A stretch of DNA of 22,888 nt from RPQJ01 sp035554635 (lineage in GTDB: Bacteria > Pseudomonadota > Gammaproteobacteria > Steroidobacterales > Steroidobacteraceae), in assembly GCA_035554635.1 (NCBI GenBank), contig DATMIB010000180.1:1-22888 (forward strand), read 5' to 3'. Each line of letters begins with the position of its first letter. The stretch's first letter is position 1. A model generated the notes under the pieces. The model had not been told where the DNA came from and searched no databases. It saw only the letters and a list, made by a program, of their open reading frames with translations. Shown one piece after another: positions 8,127 to 15,143 of this stretch. A program made the position numbers and the translations under genes.

Positions 8127-10533
8127 GCGCGATGCCGTAGGTGCGCGGCTGGTTGGTGAGGTACCCCACCCGCGCACTGCGACCGCGTTCGCGATCGATG
8201 GACAGGAAAGCGCGTTCGTCCCACAGGTTGTTGACGTACGCCGCGACCTCCCACTGGTCGCTGCGCACGCCGAGGCGCAGGTTGCCGATCTGGTAGTCCG
8301 GAAGCTCGGCGTCGAAGCTGAACTCCGTGATCGACGGCGCGCCGAAGCCGCGGATCAGCCCCTGCCCGCCGCTCGGCGTGGTCGAGAGCTCGCCGAAGCC
8401 CGGCTCCTGGTCCGCGAGCTGCGTGTACGACGAGCCGACGTGCTGCACGGTGAAATTGACGTAGCCGTCCAGCGACGTGCTCCAGGGCCACGAATAGGTC
8501 GCGCTCGCCGCCGCCTGCAGCTCCGGCGAGGTCGGCAGGCGATTGCCTTCGCGGATACCCGCGATCGGGTTGCCGTTGGCGTCGAGCTGGCTTTCGGTGA
8601 TCTCGGCCTTGGCGTAGGTCGCCGTCAGCGCGAAGTCCCAGCTCTCGTTCGGGCGCGCGAAGAGCTCGAGTTCGCCACCGATCGACTCGGCTTGCGCATT
8701 GAGGATGATGCGCGACGAGCACGACCCGGCGTCGGCGATCACCTGCAGGCCGTCGATGTCGGTGTAGAAGAGCGCCGCGTTCAACTGGACGCGGCCATCG
8801 GCCCAGCGCGTCTTGGCGCCGAGTTCGTAGTTGGTCGTCTCCTCGTCATCCCAGGTCGGGTGCCCGCCGTAGATGTCGATGTCGTCGCCCTCGCACAGCG
8901 TGACGTTGAGCGGGTCGTTGATGCCGCCGAGCCGGAAGCCGCGGGCGACCTGCGCCGTCAACATGACGTCTTCGTTCGGCCGGAAGGCGACGATCGCCCG
9001 CGGCGAGAAGCCGTCGGACTCCGTCGTGCCCGGCTCGTCGGTGTACCCCTGGTCGGCGAAGATGCCGGCGAAGGTCAGCAACCGGTCCTCGGAGAAGTCG
9101 TACCAGCGCAGCCCCGCCGTGAGGCTCCAGGCATCGGTGAACTGCCAGGTGCCCTCGCCGAACACGGCGAACTGCTCGAAGTCGTAGGTGAGGTCCGAGA
9201 AGTACGGGTGGTCCGGCGGCGCACCGAGGTCGGTGCTGTCCATGCCCGGCGTGATCGACAGCCGGCTGATCACCTGCGCGTCGTAGCCGGGCGTCGGCAG
9301 CGTCTGGCCGTACTCGCGATCGACCTGCTGGTAGAACGCGCCGACCAGCCAGCGGAACATCGCTTCCGGGTCGTTCGACGACAGTCGCAACTCCTGGCTG
9401 AAGGCGTTGAGATCGGTCGCATCGATCAGCGGCGAGTTGAGCCGCACGTCCGCGGGCCGTGCGCCCTCGTCCGTGTAGGCCTCTTCGAGGTCGTAGGTGA
9501 CGCTGCCGGTCAGCTGGCTCGCGTCGCGCACGACGGTGACCTGCCGGTCCGTGTACGAGGTGATCGAGGTCAGCGTGATGCCGCCGAAGTCGTACTCGAG
9601 CTTGAGGTCGCCGAGCGTGAACTCGTCCTCGATGCCTTCCCGGATCTGCGTGACCTGGGTGCGCTCGCCGTACTGCACCGGCGACTCGGTGGTCGTGTAC
9701 GGATTGCCGAGGATGTTCCAGACGTCGATGCGCGGGTAACCGTCGGTCTCGAGCTTCTGGTAGACGATGCGCGGCGTGATCGAGAACTGGTCGTTCGGCT
9801 GGAAACGCAACGCTGCACGCACGCCGGTCCGTTCGCCGCTGTTGACGTCCTCCTTCTTGCCGCGGTCGGGATAGATCGAATCCATGAAGCCGGGCAGCTC
9901 GGAGTAATAGCCGACCACGCGCAGCGCCACCGTGTCGCCGAGCGGTGCGTTGAGCGCACCCTTGACGTTGAAGCCGACCTCGCCATCCTGCACCGACGAG
10001 GCACCCACTTCGGTCGACGCGGTGAAGCCCTCGAGGTCGGGCTGCTTGGTGATGTAGCGCAGCGTGCCGGACGAAGAGCCGGCGCCGAACAGCGTGCCTT
10101 GCGGTCCGCGCAGCACCTCGACGCGGTCGACGTCGTAGAGGTCGAGGTCCGGCGTGAACAGTGCGATCGAGATCGGCGATTCGTCGAGATAGATGCCGAC
10201 CGATTCCTTGACGCCCGGCTGGTCGCGCACGACCTGGCCCGCGCTGATGCCGCGAATCGCGACCTGGCTCTGGCCGGGACCGAGGTCGGTGATGGTTAGG
10301 CCCGACACGTTGCGTGCGAGTTCGACGATGTTGTTCGAACCGGAGCGACGGATGCTCTCGTCGGTGACGGCGGCCACGGAAAACGGGATGTCCTGCAGCG
10401 ACTCGGCGCGCTTCTGCGCCGTGACGATGATTTCCTCGAGTTGCCTAACGCCCTGCGGCGGTTGCTGGGCGAGCGCGACGCCGGGGGCCACCAGTGCGCA
10501 GAGGACTGCGGAACGCAGACGCGTGGAAGACAT
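8110..10533 (-). CDS. TonB-dependent outer-membrane receptor
   Basis: An 807-residue outer-membrane beta-barrel transporter that imports a scarce substrate using TonB energy. It has a signal peptide (residues 1-22, ending ALAQ), then EEIIVTAQKR typical of the TonB-box/plug start. The plug motifs are QDIPFSVAAVTDESI, VAIRGISAG, GIYLDESPIS and DRVEVLRGPQGTLFGAGSSSGTLRYITKQP. The rest is barrel with alternating aromatic strands, ending in Tyr-Gly-Phe; the terminal Phe is the usual BAM recognition residue. ATG 10533 is chosen because a signal peptide and a GAGGGA ribosome binding site about 8 nt upstream fit it. The gene is divergent from the sarcosine-oxidase-like operon, so its ligand might be an N-methylated amino compound or a peptide; this rests on proximity only. 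No siderophore genes are nearby. It resembles the large, poorly characterised receptor group common in gamma- and alphaproteobacteria. Confidence 0.95.
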   Translation of the reverse strand: MSSTRLRSAVLCALVAPGVALAQQPPQGVRQLEEIIVTAQKRAESLQDIPFSVAAVTDESIRRSGSNNIVELARNVSGLTITDLGPGQSQVAIRGISAGQVVRDQPGVKESVGIYLDESPISIALFTPDLDLYDVDRVEVLRGPQGTLFGAGSSSGTLRYITKQPDLEGFTASTEVGASSVQDGEVGFNVKGALNAPLGDTVALRVVGYYSELPGFMDSIYPDRGKKEDVNSGERTGVRAALRFQPNDQFSITPRIVYQKLETDGYPRIDVWNILGNPYTTTESPVQYGERTQVTQIREGIEDEFTLGDLKLEYDFGGITLTSITSYTDRQVTVVRDASQLTGSVTYDLEEAYTDEGARPADVRLNSPLIDATDLNAFSQELRLSSNDPEAMFRWLVGAFYQQVDREYGQTLPTPGYDAQVISRLSITPGMDSTDLGAPPDHPYFSDLTYDFEQFAVFGEGTWQFTDAWSLTAGLRWYDFSEDRLLTFAGIFADQGYTDEPGTTESDGFSPRAIVAFRPNEDVMLTAQVARGFRLGGINDPLNVTLCEGDDIDIYGGHPTWDDEETTNYELGAKTRWADGRVQLNAALFYTDIDGLQVIADAGSCSSRIILNAQAESIGGELELFARPNESWDFALTATYAKAEITESQLDANGNPIAGIREGNRLPTSPELQAAASATYSWPWSTSLDGYVNFTVQHVGSSYTQLADQEPGFGELSTTPSGGQGLIRGFGAPSITEFSFDAELPDYQIGNLRLGVRSDQWEVAAYVNNLWDERAFLSIDRERGRSARVGYLTNQPRTYGIALNYGF

Positions 10534-10572
10534 AGGTAATCCCTCACCTGTCTTGAAGTTATGGCGCGCGGC

Positions 10573-10601
10573 AGTATGGAATAAGCAAATCCTTAAGTGA
10601 A
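10573..10601 (-). promoter_or_regulatory. Candidate sigma70-type promoter for the TonB receptor
   Basis: On the minus strand TTCACT (10601-10596) and CATACT (10578-10573) are separated by 17 bp; each matches 4 of 6 consensus bases. The predicted transcript start near 10566 would leave a leader of about 33 nt before the receptor ATG. It lies in the 134-bp AT-richer gap shared with the divergent operon. A weaker plus-strand pair (TTGAAG 10553-10558, 16 bp, TATGGA 10575-10580) overlaps it. Confidence 0.35.
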
Positions 10602-10667
10602 TAGACCACAATCGCACCGACCACGGGGCCGAACGACCATTCCCGCCCTCGGCAAAGGACAGCCAAC

Positions 10668-11927
10668 ATGCTGACGCGCAGGGTTTTTTCCGCACCGTCG
10701 CCCCCGGCCGCCGGGACGACGGCGACACAACCAGCGCGTGGCACCGGCGCTACAGGCACACGGGCGGATGCCTGGGACACTGTAATCGTCGGCGCCGGCG
10801 TGATGGGGGCCTGGACCGCATGGCACCTGCGCCGACGCGGCCAGCGGGTGCTGCTCGTCGATGCCGTCGGGCCCGCCCACGCACGCTCTTCCTCCGGCGG
10901 CGAATCGCGCCTGACCCGCACGATCTACGGCGCCGATGCGATCTACACGCGCATGGCCGTGGAGTCGCTCGAGGACTGGCAATGGCTCTCCGGGCGCTCG
11001 GGCCTGCCTGTGTTCCACCGGTGCGGCGCGCTGATGTTCTTCGGTCGACGCGAGCCGTTCGTCGAACAGAGCCTCGAGGTGCACCGCCGGCTGCAAATGC
11101 CGCTCGAGGAACTCACGCGCGCGGACCTCGAACGCCGTTATCCGCAGGTGCATTGGGAAGGCGTCGAACTCGGGCTGTTCGAACCCGCGCTGGGCGGGCT
11201 GATGGCGCGGCGTGCCGTGCAGACGCTCGTGCAGGAGTTCGTGCGGGCCGGGGGCGAATACCGTCTCGCGCAGGTCTTGCCGCCGAACGCCGCCGAGGGT
11301 GTCGTCAGGCTCGGGGCCGCGCAGTGCACCGACGGCACGGTCCTGCGCGCGACGAATTTCGTCTTTGCCTGCGGCCCGTGGCTGCCAAAGGTGTTTCCGG
11401 ACGTTCTCGGGCCGCGAATCTTCCCGACGCGCCAGGAGGTGTATTTCTTTGCACCGCCCGACGGCGACCGACGGTTCGAGCCGGAGCAGTTGCCGGGCTG
11501 GGCCGACTTCAACGGCGGCGACATGTATTACGGGCTGCCCGACCTCGAGAGCCGCGGCTTCAAGGTCGCACACGATGCGCACGGCCCGGCCTGCGACCCC
11601 GACATCGGCGACCGGCTCGTCACGCCCGCGAGCGTCGCTACCATGCGCGAGTACCTGCGCCGGCGCTTTCCCGCGATCGCGGAGCGGCCGCTCGTCGAAT
11701 CGCGCGTTTGCCAGTACGAGAACAGTTCGAACGGCGACCTGCTGGTCGATCGCCACCCGCGCTGGCAGGACGTGCTGCTGCTCGGTGCGGGCTCGGGTCA
11801 CGGCTTCAAGCACGGGCCGGCGATCGGCGCCCATGCTGCCGCGCTGCTGACGGACCCGGCCTGCCCGGGCGAGCCTCGCTTTGCGCTCGCAACGAAAGGC
11901 GTGCGCCAGCACCGCGAGGTGCACTGA
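10668..11927 (+). CDS. FAD-dependent oxidase of the monomeric sarcosine oxidase / N-methyl-L-tryptophan oxidase family
   Basis: A 419-residue flavoprotein predicted to oxidise a secondary amine (N-methyl amino acid or similar) with O2, giving an aldehyde, amine and H2O2. The FAD motif VIVGAGVMGAWTAWHL starts at about residue 39 after a longer than usual N-terminal extension. SSGGESRLTR matches the substrate-side arginine segment of the family. C348 in RVCQYENSSNGDLLVDRHP aligns with the cysteine that covalently holds FAD in monomeric sarcosine oxidase, and K381 in GSGHGFKHGPAIG matches its conserved lysine (33-residue spacing preserved). K299 in GFKVAHD matches the lysine that activates O2. 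The histidine before GDTR is replaced by Gly, and the following active-site His is offset by one position, so the substrate may not be sarcosine. AAGGA precedes ATG by about 8 nt. First gene of a three-gene operon. Confidence 0.9.
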   Translation: MLTRRVFSAPSPPAAGTTATQPARGTGATGTRADAWDTVIVGAGVMGAWTAWHLRRRGQRVLLVDAVGPAHARSSSGGESRLTRTIYGADAIYTRMAVESLEDWQWLSGRSGLPVFHRCGALMFFGRREPFVEQSLEVHRRLQMPLEELTRADLERRYPQVHWEGVELGLFEPALGGLMARRAVQTLVQEFVRAGGEYRLAQVLPPNAAEGVVRLGAAQCTDGTVLRATNFVFACGPWLPKVFPDVLGPRIFPTRQEVYFFAPPDGDRRFEPEQLPGWADFNGGDMYYGLPDLESRGFKVAHDAHGPACDPDIGDRLVTPASVATMREYLRRRFPAIAERPLVESRVCQYENSSNGDLLVDRHPRWQDVLLLGAGSGHGFKHGPAIGAHAAALLTDPACPGEPRFALATKGVRQHREVH

Positions 11928-11930
11928 GAG

Positions 11931-12557
11931 ATGGGCAGGCCACCGGGTACCGGCAAGCGCCCCCGGTGCCGCGGGCCGATGGCCCGGCGCGTCGCGTGCA
12001 TGCTGTGGGCCGTCGTCGCAGTCGGTGGGCCGCGGGCGGCGGTTTCGGCGGAGTCGCTCGCGGTCAGCGTCGATCGCGAAGGTGCGCTGCTGCGCGTGCA
12101 CGCCACGCTCGGCGCCGACGCGTCGGCGCAGCTCTGTTACGAAGTGCTCGCGGACTTCGACCACATCGAGCAGTTCATCCCAGGGATGCGGACCAGCGAC
12201 GTGATCAGTGCGGCGGGCGAACCGATCCGGCTGCACCAGGTCGGCGAGGCCACTGCCGGCCCGTTCAGCTTCGACATCGACGTGACGCTGGCCGTGACCG
12301 AACGACCGCCGACCCGGATCGAGTTCCACCGGATCGCCGGCAACCTCGAACGCATGACCGGCGGCTGGGAGGTCGCGGGCGACGCGTCCCACTGCAGCAT
12401 CGTCTACCGCGCCGACATCGACCCTGCGTTCTGGGTGCCGCCGCTGATCGGGCCGCGCCTGATGCGCAACCAGGTCGAGACCCAGATGCGCGGGCTGCTG
12501 GACGAGATCGCGCGTCGTGCCGGACGCACGCCATTACCGGGAGCGGAGGGGTCTTGA
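11931..12557 (+). CDS. Exported SRPBCC (START-like/polyketide cyclase-type) protein
   Basis: A 208-residue protein. An N-terminal hydrophobic segment (ACMLWAVVAVGGPRAAVSA) looks like a signal peptide ending near residue 40. The rest fits the SRPBCC helix-grip fold: AQLCYEVLADFDHIEQFIPGM is the typical start, followed by beta strands and a long C-terminal helix (RLMRNQVETQMRGLLDEIARR). This fold binds hydrophobic ligands such as lipids or polyketides. It begins 3 bp after the oxidase stop and overlaps the next gene by 4 nt, so it is in the same transcript. ATG 11931 is preferred because of the tight spacing and a GAGG-like site; ATG 11979 would give a shorter signal peptide but lacks a ribosome binding site. 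Ligand and role are unknown. Confidence 0.8.
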   Translation: MGRPPGTGKRPRCRGPMARRVACMLWAVVAVGGPRAAVSAESLAVSVDREGALLRVHATLGADASAQLCYEVLADFDHIEQFIPGMRTSDVISAAGEPIRLHQVGEATAGPFSFDIDVTLAVTERPPTRIEFHRIAGNLERMTGGWEVAGDASHCSIVYRADIDPAFWVPPLIGPRLMRNQVETQMRGLLDEIARRAGRTPLPGAEGS

Positions 12558-13057
12558 GCGGCGACAGCAAGCGCCTGCTCTTCGTCCACCACACCATGAC
12601 CGGCGGCACGCGGCAGATGGTCGAGGCGGCGGTGCGCGGCGCCGCCACGGAACCGGCTGTCACGGTGACCTCGCTGCGCGCCGAGCAGGCCACCGCCACG
12701 GACTTGCTCGAGGCGGACGGTTACCTGTTCGCGACGCCGGAGAACCTCGCGTCGATGAGCGGGATCATGAAGGACTTCTTCGACCGCACGTATTACGACG
12801 CGCTCGAGCGCCTCGACGGCCGGCCGTACGCAGCGATGATCTGTGCCGGCAGCGACGGCCAAGGGGCCGCGCGGCAGCTCGAACGGATCGCGCTCGGCTG
12901 GCGCCTGCAGCCGATCGCGCCGACGCTGATCGTGATCACGCACGCGCAGACACCCGCAGCGATCAGGCAGCCGAAGCAGATCGCCCGCGCCGACCTGCAA
13001 CGCTGCGAGGAGATCGGCGCGACGCTGGCGGCAGGGGTCGCCCTCGGCGTGTTCTGA
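12554..13057 (+). CDS. Flavodoxin-like / NADPH-dependent FMN reductase family protein
   Basis: A 167-residue flavodoxin-fold protein, probably cytoplasmic and FMN binding. A phosphate-binding-like loop HHTMTGGTRQM follows the first beta strand (KRLLFV). DGYLFATPENLASMSGIMKDFFDRTYY is the typical second FMN loop of this family, and AMICAGSDGQGA the third. Likely role: electron transfer or flavin/quinone reduction supporting the upstream oxidase, inferred from position. I chose the TTG start at 12554 because it overlaps the previous stop (TTGA) and sits about 5 nt after a strong GGAGGGG site; no ATG occurs before the conserved first strand. Confidence 0.85.
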   Translation: MSGDSKRLLFVHHTMTGGTRQMVEAAVRGAATEPAVTVTSLRAEQATATDLLEADGYLFATPENLASMSGIMKDFFDRTYYDALERLDGRPYAAMICAGSDGQGAARQLERIALGWRLQPIAPTLIVITHAQTPAAIRQPKQIARADLQRCEEIGATLAAGVALGVF

Positions 13058-13136
13058 TCGCCCGGAGTGCGTTCGGGCGCTCGTTGCGCAACACTGCGCG
13101 TTCCGCCCCTGCCCGCACCGTTCCGCACCAACGCAC

Positions 13137-14897
13137 ATGACCGTCGTCCCGCGTCGCATCCCTCGCGTCATCGTCCCGCCTGCCACGTTGACCTTGGTGC
13201 TGCTCGTGCTCGGCGCGTGGCTGGCATGGGGCACGTGGCGCGACGGCACGGCGGCGCTCGTCGAACCGGCACCGCCGCAGCGGCTGCCCTGCGTGTCCTA
13301 TGCACCGTCGCAACAGGCCGGGCATGCGCGCGACGGCCTCACGACCGAGCGCCTGCGCACCGACCTTGCCCTGCTCTCCCGCCGCACCACCTGCATCCGC
13401 ACGTACACCGTGTCGGAAGGCTTCGACCAGGTGCCGGTCGTCGCGCGCGAATTCGGCATGCAGGTGCTGCTCGGGCTCTGGATATCGCGCGATCCAAGCC
13501 ACAACGAGCGCGAACTGCAGACCGGCATCCGCGTCGCCCGCGAGAACCGCGACGTGGTCCGCGCCGTCGTCGTCGGCAACGAGGTCCTGCTGCGCCACGA
13601 GCAGACACCGGCCCAGCTCGCGGCGCTGTTGCGACGGGTCGCCGCGGCAACCGCGCTGCCGGTCACCTACGCCGACGTGTGGGGCTACTGGCTCAAGCAC
13701 GTCGAACTCGCGCGCGACGTCTCGTTCGTCACCGTGCACATCCTGCCGTACTGGGACGACGATCCGGTCGGCATCGACGCGGTGATCCCGGCTGTGGACG
13801 GCTTGGTCACGCAATTGCAGCGTGCATTTCCGGGGCGGCCGTTGTTCGTCGGCGAGACCGGCTGGCCCACTGCGGGACGTCCACGTGGTGCCGCGACGCC
13901 CGGTCGCGTCGAACAGGCGCGGTTCCTCGGCGGGTTTGCGGAACTCGCCGCGCGCCGCGGCCTCGACTACAACGTGATCGAGGCCTACGACCAGCCCTGG
14001 AAGGCGGCCCACGAAGGCACGGTCGGCGGTCACTGGGGGCTGTACGACACGCTCGCACGGCCGAAGCTCGCGCCGGACGGCACGGTAATCGAGTCGCCCC
14101 TCGGGCGCGCCGTGGCCTGCCTGGCGTTGTTCGTGGGATTGCTGACCAGTGCCGTCGTCGCGTGGCAGCGGCGATGCCGACGTGGGCGCACGGTGTCCGC
14201 GAGAGCCCGACCAGTCCGCGACGCAGTTCGGCGCGACGCTCCTGCATGGCCGGCGCTCACCGCAGGCGCGCTCGGCGCAATCGCCGTCGTGACCGCGTTC
14301 CGGCAATGGCAGTACCTGGTCGACGGCAACGTGCACACGCTCGACTGGGTCGCCACGCTCGCCGTCGCAACGTTGGGCTGGATCGCCCTGATCACTGCGA
14401 TCGGCGCGCTGTTCAATCGCAGTCGCGATGCGTCACCGGTGGCCGTGCCGCGCTGGGTCGAGGTGGGCTTTCTCGCGTGCGCGGCTTACGTCTGTCTCGG
14501 ACTCGTCTTCGCCGGTCGTCACCGCGACTTCCCGGTCTGGCTGTTCCTGCCCGGTGTCGTGGCGCTGGTGCTCGCGGCTGCGGCCGATGTCGGCGCGCGC
14601 GCGCGGGCACTGCGAGACCGTTCGGCGAACGAGGAAGTGGTGCTCGCGACGTGGCTCGTGCTGGCCGGACTCGCGATTCCCGTGCTCGAACCCGGACTCA
14701 ACCTGCGCGCGGTCGGCTGGGGCTCAGCGTGCGTGCTGCTCGGCCTCGCCGTGCTGCTGCCACTGGCCTTGCAGCCGCGCCAGCACCAGCGCCGAGACGA
14801 CCACCCCGACACCGGACCACGTGAAGTCGTACAGCACCATGCCCAGCGTGCCGACGGCGAGGCCGGCGTACGCGAGCCCGGCCGATCGACGCCATGA
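13137..14897 (+). CDS. Membrane-bound glycoside hydrolase family 17 (beta-1,3-glucanase/glucan-modifying) protein
   Basis: A 586-residue protein. Residues 14-34 form a membrane anchor or uncleaved signal. A GH17 (beta/alpha)8 barrel spans about 48-320: CVSYAPSQQ at the start, the acid/base Glu149 in VVVGNEVLLR, and the nucleophile Glu240 in VGETGWPT, both at family positions. Then come about seven hydrophobic segments (from GRAVACLALFVGLLTSAVVAW to VGWGSACVLLGLAVLLPLAL, roughly 322-547). The catalytic domain should face the periplasm, acting on beta-glucans or transglycosylating them, as suggested for bacterial GH17 proteins linked to cyclic or membrane-derived glucans. The last 40 or so residues are hydrophilic, Gln/His/Arg-rich, and lie over the convergent membrane-protein gene, so the tail may be non-conserved run-through. 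No clear ribosome binding site precedes the ATG. No glucan synthase gene is adjacent. Confidence 0.9.
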   Translation: MTVVPRRIPRVIVPPATLTLVLLVLGAWLAWGTWRDGTAALVEPAPPQRLPCVSYAPSQQAGHARDGLTTERLRTDLALLSRRTTCIRTYTVSEGFDQVPVVAREFGMQVLLGLWISRDPSHNERELQTGIRVARENRDVVRAVVVGNEVLLRHEQTPAQLAALLRRVAAATALPVTYADVWGYWLKHVELARDVSFVTVHILPYWDDDPVGIDAVIPAVDGLVTQLQRAFPGRPLFVGETGWPTAGRPRGAATPGRVEQARFLGGFAELAARRGLDYNVIEAYDQPWKAAHEGTVGGHWGLYDTLARPKLAPDGTVIESPLGRAVACLALFVGLLTSAVVAWQRRCRRGRTVSARARPVRDAVRRDAPAWPALTAGALGAIAVVTAFRQWQYLVDGNVHTLDWVATLAVATLGWIALITAIGALFNRSRDASPVAVPRWVEVGFLACAAYVCLGLVFAGRHRDFPVWLFLPGVVALVLAAAADVGARARALRDRSANEEVVLATWLVLAGLAIPVLEPGLNLRAVGWGSACVLLGLAVLLPLALQPRQHQRRDDHPDTGPREVVQHHAQRADGEAGVREPGRSTP

Positions 14898-15134
14898 GGC
14901 GAGCGCCGCCAGTACGATGCTCGCGTAACCGTACACGCCGAACTGGAAGCCGCGGATGACGAGCATGCGCACGGTGCACCACCACGCCGGCGTCGCGACG
15001 TCGCAGTAGGCACCGAGGTCGTCGCGCTCGACGAGCCCGAAGCGCAGACCGAGGGCAAACCCGTACGCGACGGCGACCGTCACGACGAGCGCAAGCAGGC
15101 GGCGCACCAACGCGCGAGGCAATGTCGCAGGCAT
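14724..15134 (-). CDS. Small integral membrane protein, family unknown
   Basis: A 136-residue protein with about three to four hydrophobic helices: LLALVVTVAVAYGFALGL, the segment around CTVRMLVIRGFQFGVYGYASIVLAALA, and LAYAGLAVGTLGMVLYDF followed by VGVVVSALVLARL. It has two Cys in a YCDVATPAWWCT loop that could form a periplasmic disulfide. I do not recognise the family. It starts 9 bp after the CadC-like regulator stop, so it is probably its operon partner. Its 3' 174 bp overlap the 3' end of the convergent GH17 gene; the final helix falls inside this overlap, so the overlap looks real for this protein. Confidence 0.75.
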   Translation of the reverse strand: MPATLPRALVRRLLALVVTVAVAYGFALGLRFGLVERDDLGAYCDVATPAWWCTVRMLVIRGFQFGVYGYASIVLAALASWRRSAGLAYAGLAVGTLGMVLYDFTWSGVGVVVSALVLARLQGQWQQHGEAEQHAR

Positions 15135-15143
15135 GCGCGCAGT

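Noticed and set aside
7780..10299. 839-codon plus-strand open frame
   Set aside because: Opposite the TonB receptor and lacking any domain. The receptor has a signal peptide, plug motifs and C-terminal Phe.
10593..12392. 599-codon minus-strand open frame
   Set aside because: Opposite the sarcosine-oxidase-like and SRPBCC genes; no recognisable features.
13059..13079. Hairpin CGCCCG...CGGGCG after the flavodoxin-like gene as a terminator
   Set aside because: The 6-bp stem with a 9-nt loop and no U run is not more than expected by chance in such GC-rich DNA.
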